DNA from: Maylandia zebra
Lineage: Eukaryota > Chordata > Actinopteri > Cichliformes > Cichlidae
Assembly (NCBI RefSeq): GCF_041146795.1
Contig: NC_135185.1
Span: 11,093,529-11,157,528 of the forward strand
DNA: 64,000 nt
Reading direction: 5' to 3'
Each line of letters begins with the position of its first letter. Within the stretch, counting starts at the first letter, position 1. This document shows positions 1 through 10,460 of this stretch, one piece after another. A program made the position numbers and the translations under genes. The notes under the pieces were generated by a model that did no database searches, was not told the DNA's origin, and worked only from the letters and a program-made list of their open reading frames with translations.

Positions 1-660
1 GCGTGCCAGCAGATCGTGTCGGCGCAGACGAGTTTTTGTCGCACGTTTGATTCGGCAGCTATGGGTCAATTCCACTCAGCTTATCTGAGTGTTGGAGGCA
101 AAGGCCCCAGCCTTTCTGCTGCATCTCGCTTCACATTTATCAGTCCCCACAGTATGGAAATTTAAAATAATTAAACTTCTTAATAACATCCACCTTGTTC
201 AGGGAGCATTTGGTATTTTAAAGTAACCTACATTCAGTGACTTGCAGGAGCTAATCCATGTGCATGCGTGCTTTTAAAGCCCCTCAGGTGAATTCACTAA
301 AGCTCTCCTCACTCTGTCTACCCTTGTAGTGGCAATCAATTGGCTGCAGGAGCAGCTCTAAAGCAGATTTCCCTTAAGCATATTTTGCTGCACCCTGGAG
401 TTTCTCACAAATGACATTGGATTGACTGCTCCGCCTTTTGTATTGTCCATTTTGCTTTCTGCAAAGGCTAAATATATTCTTCTAACAGTAGCGAGTAAAA
501 GGAAAGAATTTGTCTTGTTAGGGGTTTGGATACGTACATGCGGGGGGAAGGAAGCAGATTTTGATGCATTATGCCAAAAATACACCAGCAAGTGAATCTC
601 TTTTGTGAAAATACTGAGTGTTCCTGTGGTTTTGTGTTGTCAGCAGTAACTGAAATGTTT
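1..660. other. No gene recognised at left edge
   Basis: Ordinary AT-rich intergenic or intronic vertebrate sequence. No ORF resembles a known family and no repeat ends were recognised. If the exon-like segment starting near 685 is real, this stretch would be the last intron of a plus-strand gene beginning left of the window. Confidence 0.4.
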
Positions 661-684
661 CGCTCTGTCTCCTTGTGTTTGTAG

Positions 685-1113
685 AGGAAACCACGGCAGT
701 CGTTACACTCTTCCAATACTGGATCACAGACATTCTTCCCATGCAGGGAGACAAGAAGACTCGTGCTTTCTCCAACACACCCATGAGACTGCCAGTCGAA
801 CAGACGCAGAGACACTACTGAAGAATCATTTCTACCAAGAATTTTCTTTTTGCTCATACACAGCGTTTGTAAATGATGGACTTGCTTTCAATGCATGAAA
901 TGTTTTATTAAATTCTAAATATGTCAGTTTTGGTTCTGTGCCCAGTCTATTCTTACACCCCGTCTCCTCCGTTTGCAAGAGGAAAACAAAGCCGGTTAAT
1001 CCTGAGCCAGACAAATCCTTCCGCCCATCGTTAGTAAGGCCAAAGTTGTCTTTATCGACCAAACTTTTACTTTCCTACGCTTGTTTAGCGTTTCTGTATG
1101 CATTTTAAATAAA
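685..1113 (+). other. Possible 3'-terminal exon of an off-window gene
   Basis: A pyrimidine-rich tract ending in tttgtag at about 684 is a plausible splice acceptor. After it, one frame reads about 45 residues (beginning ETTAVVTLFQYW, ending TQRHY) to a TGA near 821. Another frame reads about 70 residues to a TGA near 900. An AATAAA follows near 1108, so the layout fits a last coding exon plus 3' UTR. I do not recognise either peptide, and no upstream exon is visible in the window. It could equally be a chance acceptor-plus-ORF in intergenic DNA. A spliced RNA read or an orthologue match would settle it. Confidence 0.22.
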
Positions 1114-1115
1114 GG

Positions 1116-4080
1116 AAACATTTTATTGGTGTTAGCCTGACAAACCCCCATCACATCTTACCCCCTAATTGCCAGAAGAGCAAATGTCAGTTCTACCTCG
1201 AGCATCAGTATTGTTTGCAGATGTTACGACATTTAAACCCAGCCCGTTAACCTAATAGCTCCTCAATTATCTCCAGTACACTCCCCACCAATCCATTACT
1301 GCTCAGCTGTGCCGTGCGCCTCTTCATATTTGCACTTCTGGATAACTACACTGAAATGATGGTCTTCAGGGCAGTTCTACTAATGGGGTGTATGCATATA
1401 TTCATTATGCTGGTGAATGATAAGGGACAGTAATTAGTGCCATTACATAATCCCCAAAGCTACTCTCCTTTATCTAACTATATGCTAAATATGCCAGCAC
1501 ATTGTTGTTGATGGACCTTTTAAACCAGTACCACCTAGGGAGGTAGCTTAACCTTCTGCATCACAATACCTGTCTGCAGCTCAGGTAGCCTATTTTAATG
1601 CATTAACCCATCATGCAATGCCAAGGGACGAGTTCAGGAAAAGGACAAAGACTTATCTCAGCTGGACAGTGACTTTTTGATGGCATGAGGGAGAGCTGTC
1701 TGCCATGTTCCGGCTTTAGAGGAACAATTGCTCCAAACCGGGAATGCACCAGTAGACACTGACAGGTTATATCATACACTGTAATACACACCCTGAGTGT
1801 ATGCGTGTATGACTGAACAATTAGCACGAGGGCTGCCATCTGTGGCCTCCATTCATGGATGGATGCACCAGGTGCTGCATCCGATGGGAGCTCATGGGCT
1901 CATTATGCAGACATTAGCCAGAGGAGAGAATAAGGGCACACATGCTTAAGATAATATAACAGTGATCATTCAGAGATTAGTGCATTTCTTCAGCCATGCT
2001 TAATGGCTCCAAGGATTGCAGTCCAGACCCAAACATCTCAAAGACTGTAAGGTGGATTGTTTTTAAGTTCAGCTCAGTATAAATCCTAACATCTTTGATA
2101 ATCTGCAAGGATTTCCTGCACTTCTGAAAGCAGGTTACTTTTTCCACACATCCACAGAAAAGTTTAAACTTCTAAAGAATTGAGAGATATCCCTGGATTC
2201 GAGACAGCGAGGCTTACCATTTGGCTATCCTCTCAAAAGTGGCCCGTGAACCAGTTGCAGACCTTTTAAGGGAGTTTTTGTGAAGGTTGCGTGTGTAGCT
2301 ACTCAAAACAAGACTGAGGTAACATTTGTGTTGTAGTCATCAAAGCAGAGCTAACCTTAATAATATTCATAAATGCAGCTGATGTGAAGAAAATGGGAAG
2401 AGCAGGACATCTGCTAATCAGAAGGTTGGTAGTTTGATCCGTAGTTGCTCCAGTCTGCATCCTCCTTTTCCCCAGATTTGAAGGATGGGTCGGGTGTATC
2501 CTTCGTGGCCCAACCTTTCCCAGAATTCAGCCAATTCCAATGGCGGCAGCTACTTAGTTTTAATATTACTCTTATTACTCTTTCTGGGTCACAAAATAAA
2601 CTTTTAAGATATTTTCAGGTGCGAATGTAGCTGTAAACTTCAAATATCTGCTCGATTTATCAAGACATCACATATTTGCAAAAGTGCTCCGACGTTTTCG
2701 GAGACGTCTGCTACCCACTAGCTCGATAGCTGACAGGGAGGTCGAGGCTCACTAGAGATGGTGAGAACACCGGACATCGTTTTCAGACCCCCCGCAGTCT
2801 TTCGCTACTCAGGTTAAACATGACATATAAGTCACTTAGATAACTTTAAAAAGTTATTGTTTGGCTTTTTCCAGTGTTTTAGTTGTTCCTGAGTAAATCA
2901 GTTTGGTGAGATTAAAGTTATAGTTTTTACACATCTGAATAAACGTCAAACAGAAAACTGATTAAACAGAAATGTGAGATGGTCGAGAATTTACTCCAGT
3001 GTCCTGATATATTTTAGATAGAAAGGAGCAGATGGCTGAGTTTATCAAACTCCACCAAGACAATCTGCAAATTTCATTAAAAGTATAATAAACTATCATC
3101 TTGTCTTTATTTTCAGTTAGCAGTCCTGGTTTAACCCCATCCTGACATTCATATTTGAGGTTTCCTGGGAAATGTCTCTAAACTCTAAATATTCAATAGA
3201 ATATCAGTTTGTGATTTGACATTTTCTCACACAGCATTTTAAGTGGTATATTGTCTCTGTGCTTAAAGCCCAGTGGGCATCACAAGTTTCCATGACATCA
3301 TGACTTTGCAGTATTATTGCCAGAGTTTGAGATTATTCGCGGATGCGTGAGTCAGGAGGCACAATTGGTTCCTGTTACTAGAGATGGGAAGAAGGTCATT
3401 GTTGGTAACTCTCACCGGAGAGAATTCCTCCCATCCACCGAGAGCGACGTTATCAGCACAGCTACCTCATTATAAGACCTCGCTCTGCACCCGGCACCCC
3501 GAAGCCAGGAAGGATATTAAAGCTTAAAGAAAGTTGCTGACACAGCTAGAGAGGCCACTTTCAACATCAACACACAAAAAACATTCAAATCAACTAAGTT
3601 GGCAGATTTAAATGGGCTCTGGACTGTAAATGACTTCACCTCTTCAGTGTGGGCCTTTTAAAGGAAATGCTGAAGTCAGAAGTCCTTTACACCTGATGCT
3701 AATGTGCCTACATAATCAACAAGTTCTTATTCATCATTTTTGACTTTGTTTTGGCATCAAACTGGAAACAACTCTGAAATTATCCATACATATTCTGCAT
3801 ATAATTCAGACACATATCACTACACTCTATACATTTTATAAAAACCTTGATTATGTTTATAGTTTGATTGAGGTGCAGAAATATGCAAAACAATCGCACA
3901 TATTTAAATATGATTTCGCTCAGTTTGTATTCTTTGGCAAAAGAAGAAGCGAGGATCACCTTTCCCTACACGTCCACCCTTCCTTCTGTGTAGTCTGACT
4001 TCTTTGTCCCTGTGTGCCAGCTCATGTAATCCCCTTAGGCTCACCACCTGCAGCTGTCCTATTATGTAAAGTCAGGAAGG
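1116..4080. other. Intergenic region, nothing recognised
   Basis: About 3 kb with only short spurious ORFs. No transposon ends, RNA gene or splice-supported exon series could be identified. Two short CpG-containing patches (about 2690-2770 and 3400-3500) were noted without an assignable function. Confidence 0.4.
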
Positions 4081-4086
4081 AGACGT

Positions 4087-4092
4087 TATAAA
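4087..4092 (+). promoter_or_regulatory. TATA box of the small two-exon gene
   Basis: TATAAA lies 186 nt upstream of the first ATG (4278) of the two-exon gene. E-box motifs sit on both sides: CACCTGCAGCTG at about 4047 and CAGCTG at about 4120. A TATA box with clustered E-boxes would suit a tissue-restricted promoter, perhaps muscle, but that is inference from motifs alone. Confidence 0.5.
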
Positions 4093-4277
4093 GGCTGACC
4101 AGACTGTCCTACCTCAGACAGCTGAGCTTAGGTGTGCGAACACCCGGACGAACCCTCTATCTCAGTGGGTTTCCCGTCCTGGGAGTCCAGGGAGAGGAGC
4201 TTTAGATAGAGACTGCCAAGAGTCATCTGGCCTTTAATTCATCTGATTTAGCAGGAAGACCAGCGTGGGAAGCTCAG

Positions 4278-5439
4278 ATGTTTTTCAGGCTCCCAAGACT
4301 CACTCCTGGCTACATCAGGCTGCTGCAGGTGAGTGTGAGCCTTTGGTAGGTTCTAAAGGTTTCAGGTGAATATTTAAGAAAATAAGTTTTTCTTTTCTTA
4401 GATTTTAAGTTTTACTGACAAATGCAAGACCTTTAAAATAAAAAGTAGTGCTTTAGTCTGGGATTCATACAGGGGTTAGCATGCTCTGTCTCTGCTGAAC
4501 CACTCCAGAGGGAGGCAGGGGAGAAACTGGTGATAAAATGTTTGCAAGGTGCTGTTTTCATGGGTACGTGCAGAGTTTTATTGACAGTTACAAATCATAC
4601 AGCACACTTGCTTCGCTAAGCCTCGTGCTGCTATTGTGCAGCCATTTTTCTGTGCATTGTCTCAACAGATTCGGTTGTGACAAGATGATGAAACACAGTG
4701 CTATCTTATTATATACGCACAGACCACAATATTTCCAGGCTGCTGTTCCAGTAATTGTAGAACGGCTTATATTTTAGCTCAATAGTAGTAGCGTTTATCA
4801 CAAACAATAGAGAAAGCCTGCGACAGTCCATTGCATTGTAAGTGGAAATGGGAACTGGTTGAGCGAGCTGCAGGAATGGCTTCTTAACTGCCTGGGACAC
4901 AGCTCCATTAGAAACTATGAAGTTAAGTTTCTATTGTTTGCTCCTCCACGTGCTTTATAATTGTCAAGGGCCCACGGAGGAAATTGTCCATGTCGCAAAA
5001 TTGATGAGCTTTTTGTTTGTCAAAAGAGACGGGCCACAATTTAGTAAATGAGAAAAGATGGGGTTTTAATTTCTCCAGGATTGCTGGGAGCACCAGCTGG
5101 AGCTGAGGTGTGCATGTTGTGCCTCGCTTATCGCATTCGTTACTTTTCTTTCAGACGCAGGCCTACCATAATGTGGCCGTGACGCCTCCGGCGGAGAAGA
5201 CCGTGCCTGGTATGGCTATGCTGCTGGGAGCCGTTGGGATCGGGATGTGTGGCTACAGCTCCAAGCAGTTGGCCCTCTACCATCGGCCCTCTTCCCGTGT
5301 CCTGCAGTGGATCGGCACGCACACTGATGCCAGTGCAGTGGCACACAGGATCCCCGTCCTGGATGCGACTCGCCGGGCCGGTGCCTGCCAGGGGATCCCA
5401 CCTCCCTCGTTCGTTGGCGACAAAGTTCCCTCAAATTAG
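4278..5439 (+). CDS. Small two-exon gene, 111-aa predicted membrane or mitochondrial-type protein, family unknown
   Basis: Exon 1 is 4278-4328 and encodes MFFRLPRLTPGYIRLLQ, followed by the donor gtgagtg. Exon 2 is 5155-5439, after the acceptor ttctttcag; phase is 0 and the stop is TAG. The joined protein is 111 aa. Residues 1-20 are basic, amphipathic and free of acidic residues, like a mitochondrial targeting peptide. A VTPPAEKTVPGM segment follows, then a short hydrophobic stretch (about residues 36-50, MAMLLGAVGIGMCGY) and YHRP. A presequence, a PP-containing linker, one hydrophobic helix and a Tyr/Arg-rich end broadly recall cytochrome c oxidase subunit 8, but the family Gly-Trp is missing and the roughly 45-residue C-terminal tail is extra, so I do not assign it. 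A TATA box upstream, matching splice phase and a well-placed ATG support a real gene. No AATAAA was found soon after the stop. Confidence 0.5.
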
Positions 5440-8400
5440 TCTGTGGTGATAGTTTGGCCGGCACCATAGGTTGAGTTCCGGTAACTACGCTCGGTCATGT
5501 CTAAGATTGTAGCTATGCCGGCCCATTGCACCAATGCGGCCCATGTGCTCTCTGAAGACATGCTGCTGTGGATATCTGACTGAACCTATGTGTTGGCGCG
5601 AAACAGTATCATAGAGATATGGAGTTCAGTAACAATAGTTCACATTCTACTGGATTGGTTCACTTATTCACTAATAACTAGGCTGTTTAATGCACAGAGA
5701 GGGCACTAAACAGCATGAATGATGGGATGAGTACGTAACTGGTGCTGGAACTTCCCAGAAACTGTGGCTGAATGTGGCTTGAATGAGCTAGCATGACTAA
5801 TTTGGAGGCATTGTGTGTCTTTTCGAGTACTGAGGTAAAAAGAGAGTGATGCTTGGCAGCGCTCCTCTGTACACAGATGGTTGGCATCTCTCTCTCTCTG
5901 ACCTCCTTTCCATCTTTTCCCAGGCAGAAAGCCATGTGTAAGTGCTTGAGCAGCCCATCCTTGCCCATGACTTCAATTGATTTCCTCTGAGGAGGAGCAG
6001 GTGCCATCCATCAACAAGCCTTGGCATCTTTTGGTGTATTCTGCATTGGCTGTCAATCGAAAGAGAGCAGTCGAAGACATAGGTTGGCTTTGGGGCTGAG
6101 TCGAAACCGGTGCGTCTATTCTGAGGACTTTAAATTCTCTGAGGATTCGGTCAGAGTGGTAAAGCAGAGGATGCTTTTGTGGCTTGAAAACGGCTCTTTT
6201 ATCAGAAGAAAGTGGATCTGTTATCAAAGCGTGGGCCGTGTAAACAACAATTGCACAAATACACTTTGATGAGACACCGCAGGTGGCGGGTAAGCAAGGT
6301 AAAGTGGTGATTTCTGCAGGATAAGTCTGTGCCCTCCGTGGGGATTAACCCTGGTGGAAAACCATTCCTGGTGCACACACTCATTAACCTAATCTGGTAT
6401 TAGAGAGTCAAGGACCCGTAAACAGTTCCTGTGCGTCCAAATATTGTGCCATTCCCCCTGCAGTGTCCACCGTTTGTCTCGCTGTCAGATATGGATGGAC
6501 GAGTCTAGACGTGGTGTTTTCATTCGTGTTAACACCAAAAAAATGTACCAGAGAGAGCGGAGCTGAGACTCGGCGAGACACTGAGCGTGGTTGAGAATGC
6601 GCGCTGTGCCTTATGGATTGCACAAGGTTATACTGTCGTCATTGACCGGCTATTAAATTGAGCCAGTATACTTGAGATTTATCAGATGTGGAGATGGTAC
6701 AAGGTAGGCAACAGAGGGATTCTCCAAAGGAGGATGTAAGAAAGTTTAGTGTTTCGTCAGTTAGAGGTCAGCCAGACCTTGCAGTCCACATTCTCATAGC
6801 CAAAAAGCCATCCTTGTCGCTCTGCCAAATTGGACAAGTGGCTAGTTGTGGCAGGTTGGGAGTTTATAATGGCCCAGTAGTGACCCACCAGTATTCTAGC
6901 ACAGAGGGTCACCAACAAAATGGTCGTAATCCACTCAGGAGCGGGCTAATGGCTCCAACTGGCATCGGATGTTGGACAGTTGCTCACCTTATTCTGGACT
7001 GAGGCTGACACCTATAAACAATTTCATAATTGGGTTATAAAGAGCAGGAATGCTCTGGAGGAAATGTACAGAGTAAACCAAACAGATAGCGCTCAGAATT
7101 ACAGACACGTTTGACTAAAATGTTCTCCACCTGTTTGAAAATTCGGATCGGAAATAATTGGCCGTGCTTTCACGGAACTGCAGACTGCGGTCGCATTCAG
7201 GCATTGCCCTCCTGGGAGTTTCAGAATCAATGTGGACATGGGCTGGAAGCTGTGTAATGCACCTAGCTGCTTTTGATGGATTCTCTTTATACTGCAACAG
7301 TGCACAGTGAGCACAGAGAACTGCGAAAACCTATTGATCTCAATAAGAGAGTGAAGGAGGAGAGCTTGTCTCCTCGCTGCAGCCGGTTCCTGTTTCACTC
7401 GGCATTGTGCAGTCTATGAGGAGAAACTGCCGAGATAGTGCACTGAATAATGGCGATGCTCGAAAACACGTTAGCTCTCGGATTAAAAATGCAAGGGATG
7501 TTTGAAAGCACAGTATTCATCTGTCAGTGTGCTGGATGTCACACATCAGCGCTCATCCATTAGCGTCTGTGAAGCTCTACAAACTTGACTTTAGCTGTGC
7601 CCATTAAAGGAGACTTTTGTTCTGTTAGTAAAGTCATTAATATTTAATGAAAAGATGTTGGACTAGATTCATGAAATAAAAGCACTTTAGTCACAGCTGT
7701 GGCTCAGATTGTTTCTGTGCAATTATGTGAGATGAAATTGTTCTTTTTGTACCAAGAAATAAATGTTTTAGTCAAGATTCAATTCATGCTGTTTGGGTGT
7801 AATTATGCTTCAAGAGATGTGACAGAATTTTACCACAGGAATCACGGCCCTGATGACCTAATCACAAGATAAACTTGTAAGACTGCAGAGAGAGGATGGA
7901 CGCTGATATCCTGGTACTGTGACAGACACAACGTGCAGTGCAAGACCAGAGGCTGTAGACAGACTCACACCGACCAGCACAAGCTGCTTTTAAATATTTT
8001 AGTCAAACACTTGTGCAGATACGTCACAGGGGCTCAACCCGCAACACAGCCGTATTAAATATCTGATGAAGCCAGGCTCTTCCTCCTGTTTCATCTTCAC
8101 AAACTTTATTTGGAGAGAATTGTTGTTTTTGACTAAACACTGAAGCAAACTTGTCATCAGTGTGTGGTGGATTTTGGGGATTCTGCTAAACAACTAAGAT
8201 CAGTGATGTTACCCCCCTGGCAGTGAGAGAAGGGTTACCAACAGATATCTCAACAATGTCATTTCATGTGGAGTCACGATAAAAGTCAAACTATAGTTGG
8301 CCTTAAAAGCAGCTACGACCTACTTACAGATTATACAAATATCACTTTTTTATTACTAATGCAACAGTTTATCAGTGGGGCTCATAGCCCGTCCACGTTT

Positions 8401-9289
8401 ACAAGCCACATTGTAGCATCAGTGTTGTGCAGGCTGAATGTTCAATAATGTGATAAAGAGTTCAGTTTTTTTTAAAATAATAAAGAGTTCTTTGTTTTTC
8501 TGTCACCGCAGGAGGAAAGTGACAAAAAATGAATAAATGAATACAAAAACAAATAAATAATCAGCTAAACTTCCATTTAAAAAAGTAGCATCAGCTCAGA
8601 ATTTCAGTCTTTGTATCTCTGCTTACTATGAACTAGCCCATCTAAGCACATGCTGCTTACATGTGTTTGCCCAGCATCTGTAGTTGTGGTCAGAAGTTTG
8701 AATGCACTCGTTAGCATGAATTTCATGGTAATTTTGGGGCATTTAATGATTTCTTTAAATTACCATTTTTCCACGGTGGAACGACTGTACAGCAACTTTC
8801 ATGAGTTAAAGAAAAAAAACAATAATTAACTGCACAAGTTTGAGTTTATTTGGGATTTTTTCTGATCCACAAAACCTCAAATATACAAGTACACCCCACT
8901 GATAATATTTGGTTAAATGCATCTTAGCAAGGTTGACACAGGTTAATTTAATTTGAAAAAAAAAATTATATATATATTTCAAAATTTATAGATTCAAAGA
9001 TTTGGCCATATGGGCGATTAGTTTAATTAGTAATCTCCTGTGTATGCCAGCTTTTAAATAAATATGTCCAGACCAGAGCTGCTGTGTCTACATATGTGAT
9101 CTTTTAATGTTTTTGTCACTAATGTTTATGCGTAACTTTAGTTTTGCGTAACTGTGGTTTATTTCTTATTGTGTGCATGAGTTAGTCAGAATTAAACTAT
9201 AAAAAATGACTGCATTAGTGCAAAAGCGTAACCAGGAAATAGTTTGAAACACTCAGAACTGAATCATCCCAGGACTCACCGGAGTTATG
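5440..9289. other. Intergenic region with one relic transposon piece
   Basis: This spacer separates the small two-exon gene from the cytospin promoter. Short ORFs occur on both strands but none shows splice signals or family motifs. AATAAA motifs near 7674 and 7759 have no gene model to attach to. The only recognisable item is a probable Tc1-like relic at about 8681-8910. Confidence 0.4.
8681..8910. mobile_element. Probable relic end of a Tc1-like DNA transposon
   Basis: The stretch opens with TAGTTGTGGTCAGAAGTTTG, which resembles the 'ttgtggtcagaagtttacat' terminal repeats of several teleost Tc1 elements. It continues as AT-rich sequence with no coding capacity. The matching right end was not found, so this is a decayed or solo end. 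The assignment rests on motif resemblance only. Confidence 0.4.
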
Positions 9290-10150
9290 TGGGAGCTAAA
9301 CTCTCACCGGGACCGCGTGAATAGTTGGAGAAATATTGGTATGTAAAGTCGGTTCACTGTTCAGCCCGGGGCTGTATGGCACAGCAGGTCAGTGGGTCAT
9401 CCGCTCGAAGCAGTGAGCGGACAGAAACCAACCCATCCCAGAGGCGACAGCAACAGGTTTGTCCTTTCACAGCCTAACTGTGCCCTCCAGTGGACACGTC
9501 CGGTGGATATCGGAGACATTGGTCATCTGCGGTCAGAGTTCACTTCGACTCTTTCTGAGGACTAAAGCCACACGTCTTTGCTTCTTTATCGAGAAGCTCC
9601 CAGGAGTAAAATGTTGCTTGGACCTGACTTTGTCCAACAGCTGCTGCTTTTGCGTTTGTCCATCTGCCCTCGGCGCCTCTCCGTGAAGGAACAGCGGGGC
9701 AGTGCGCTTGGCTGAGCAGCGCTGGAGAAAGCGGGTCGTGGAGAAGAAGAAGAAGAAGAAGCAGAGTTTCCAAAACGCAGAACCGGACGATCTGGGATTG
9801 ATTCTAATCTGTCCAAGGTTTGTACCCACTATTGTTGCCTTTTCACATTGAAGATGACTTTTGAGTGACTTTTTTCCACCCTCAGTGAAGAACTTATATC
9901 GAGTTTGTGGCTGAAAGTTTTTCTCGCGCGTCTGTGGCGCAAACCTGTGACTCTAGAAGAACGATGCTACGTCTTAGTGAACCTCACTGGTTTAACTGCC
10001 AGTTTAAACTCGTGGGTGCTTCTCGGTGACTCGGTTTGCAGTTTCTGTGGATCTGGGGCGCGTTTCTCGTCCTTTTCCACTCACCGAGCACTTACACCGA
10101 CGTGCCAACAGCTTTCTGCCTCATGTGGCCACACTGTAGCGTCCTGCCTG
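9290..10150 (+). promoter_or_regulatory. CpG-rich promoter and 5' non-coding region of the cytospin-like gene
   Basis: CpG dinucleotides are clearly denser here than in the flanks (for example gggaccgcgtg, cagcccggggctg, tctcgcgcgtctgtggcgc, ggggcgcgtttctcg). The region lies just upstream of the first coding exon at 10461. No strong TATA box was seen, as expected of a CpG-type promoter. At least one 5' UTR exon is likely here: a candidate donor (aag|gtttgt) lies near 9818 and the coding exon is preceded by ctattactgcag. A GAA-type microsatellite (9741-9761) falls inside. Exact start sites cannot be read from the sequence. Confidence 0.5.
9741..9761. repeat. (GAA)n microsatellite
   Basis: A short run of GAA/AGA triplets within the probable 5' UTR/promoter region of the cytospin-like gene. 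Confidence 0.8.
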
Positions 10151-10328
10151 TACGTCTGATCTCACTCTGGTGTTTCAGCCTCATTATGTAAAGGTACTGA
10201 TTTTACTATCATTCAAATGAGACTCCATGTAAACTTCCTCAGTCCGCCATCACTGTGAGCGAGGTTGTGTTCACTGGATTATTTCTCAGCTGGATAAAAG
10301 TGCACGACTTCATCCTTTGCTGGATGTA

Positions 10329-10365
10329 CTCTCTCTCTCTCTCACTGTGTGTGTGTGTGTGTGTA
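10329..10365. repeat. (CT)n-(GT)n compound microsatellite
   Basis: A CT run passes directly into a GT run about 95 nt upstream of the first coding exon of the cytospin-like gene. The GT run ends in gtag, so it could in principle act as an alternative splice acceptor. Confidence 0.8.
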
Positions 10366-10460
10366 GGTCACCTCCTCTCTCTCTCTTTGGTCTGGTCTGA
10401 GTGAAAGTGCAACAAGCACCTGCAGGGCCACATCACTGGCCCCATCCCTATTACTGCAGA

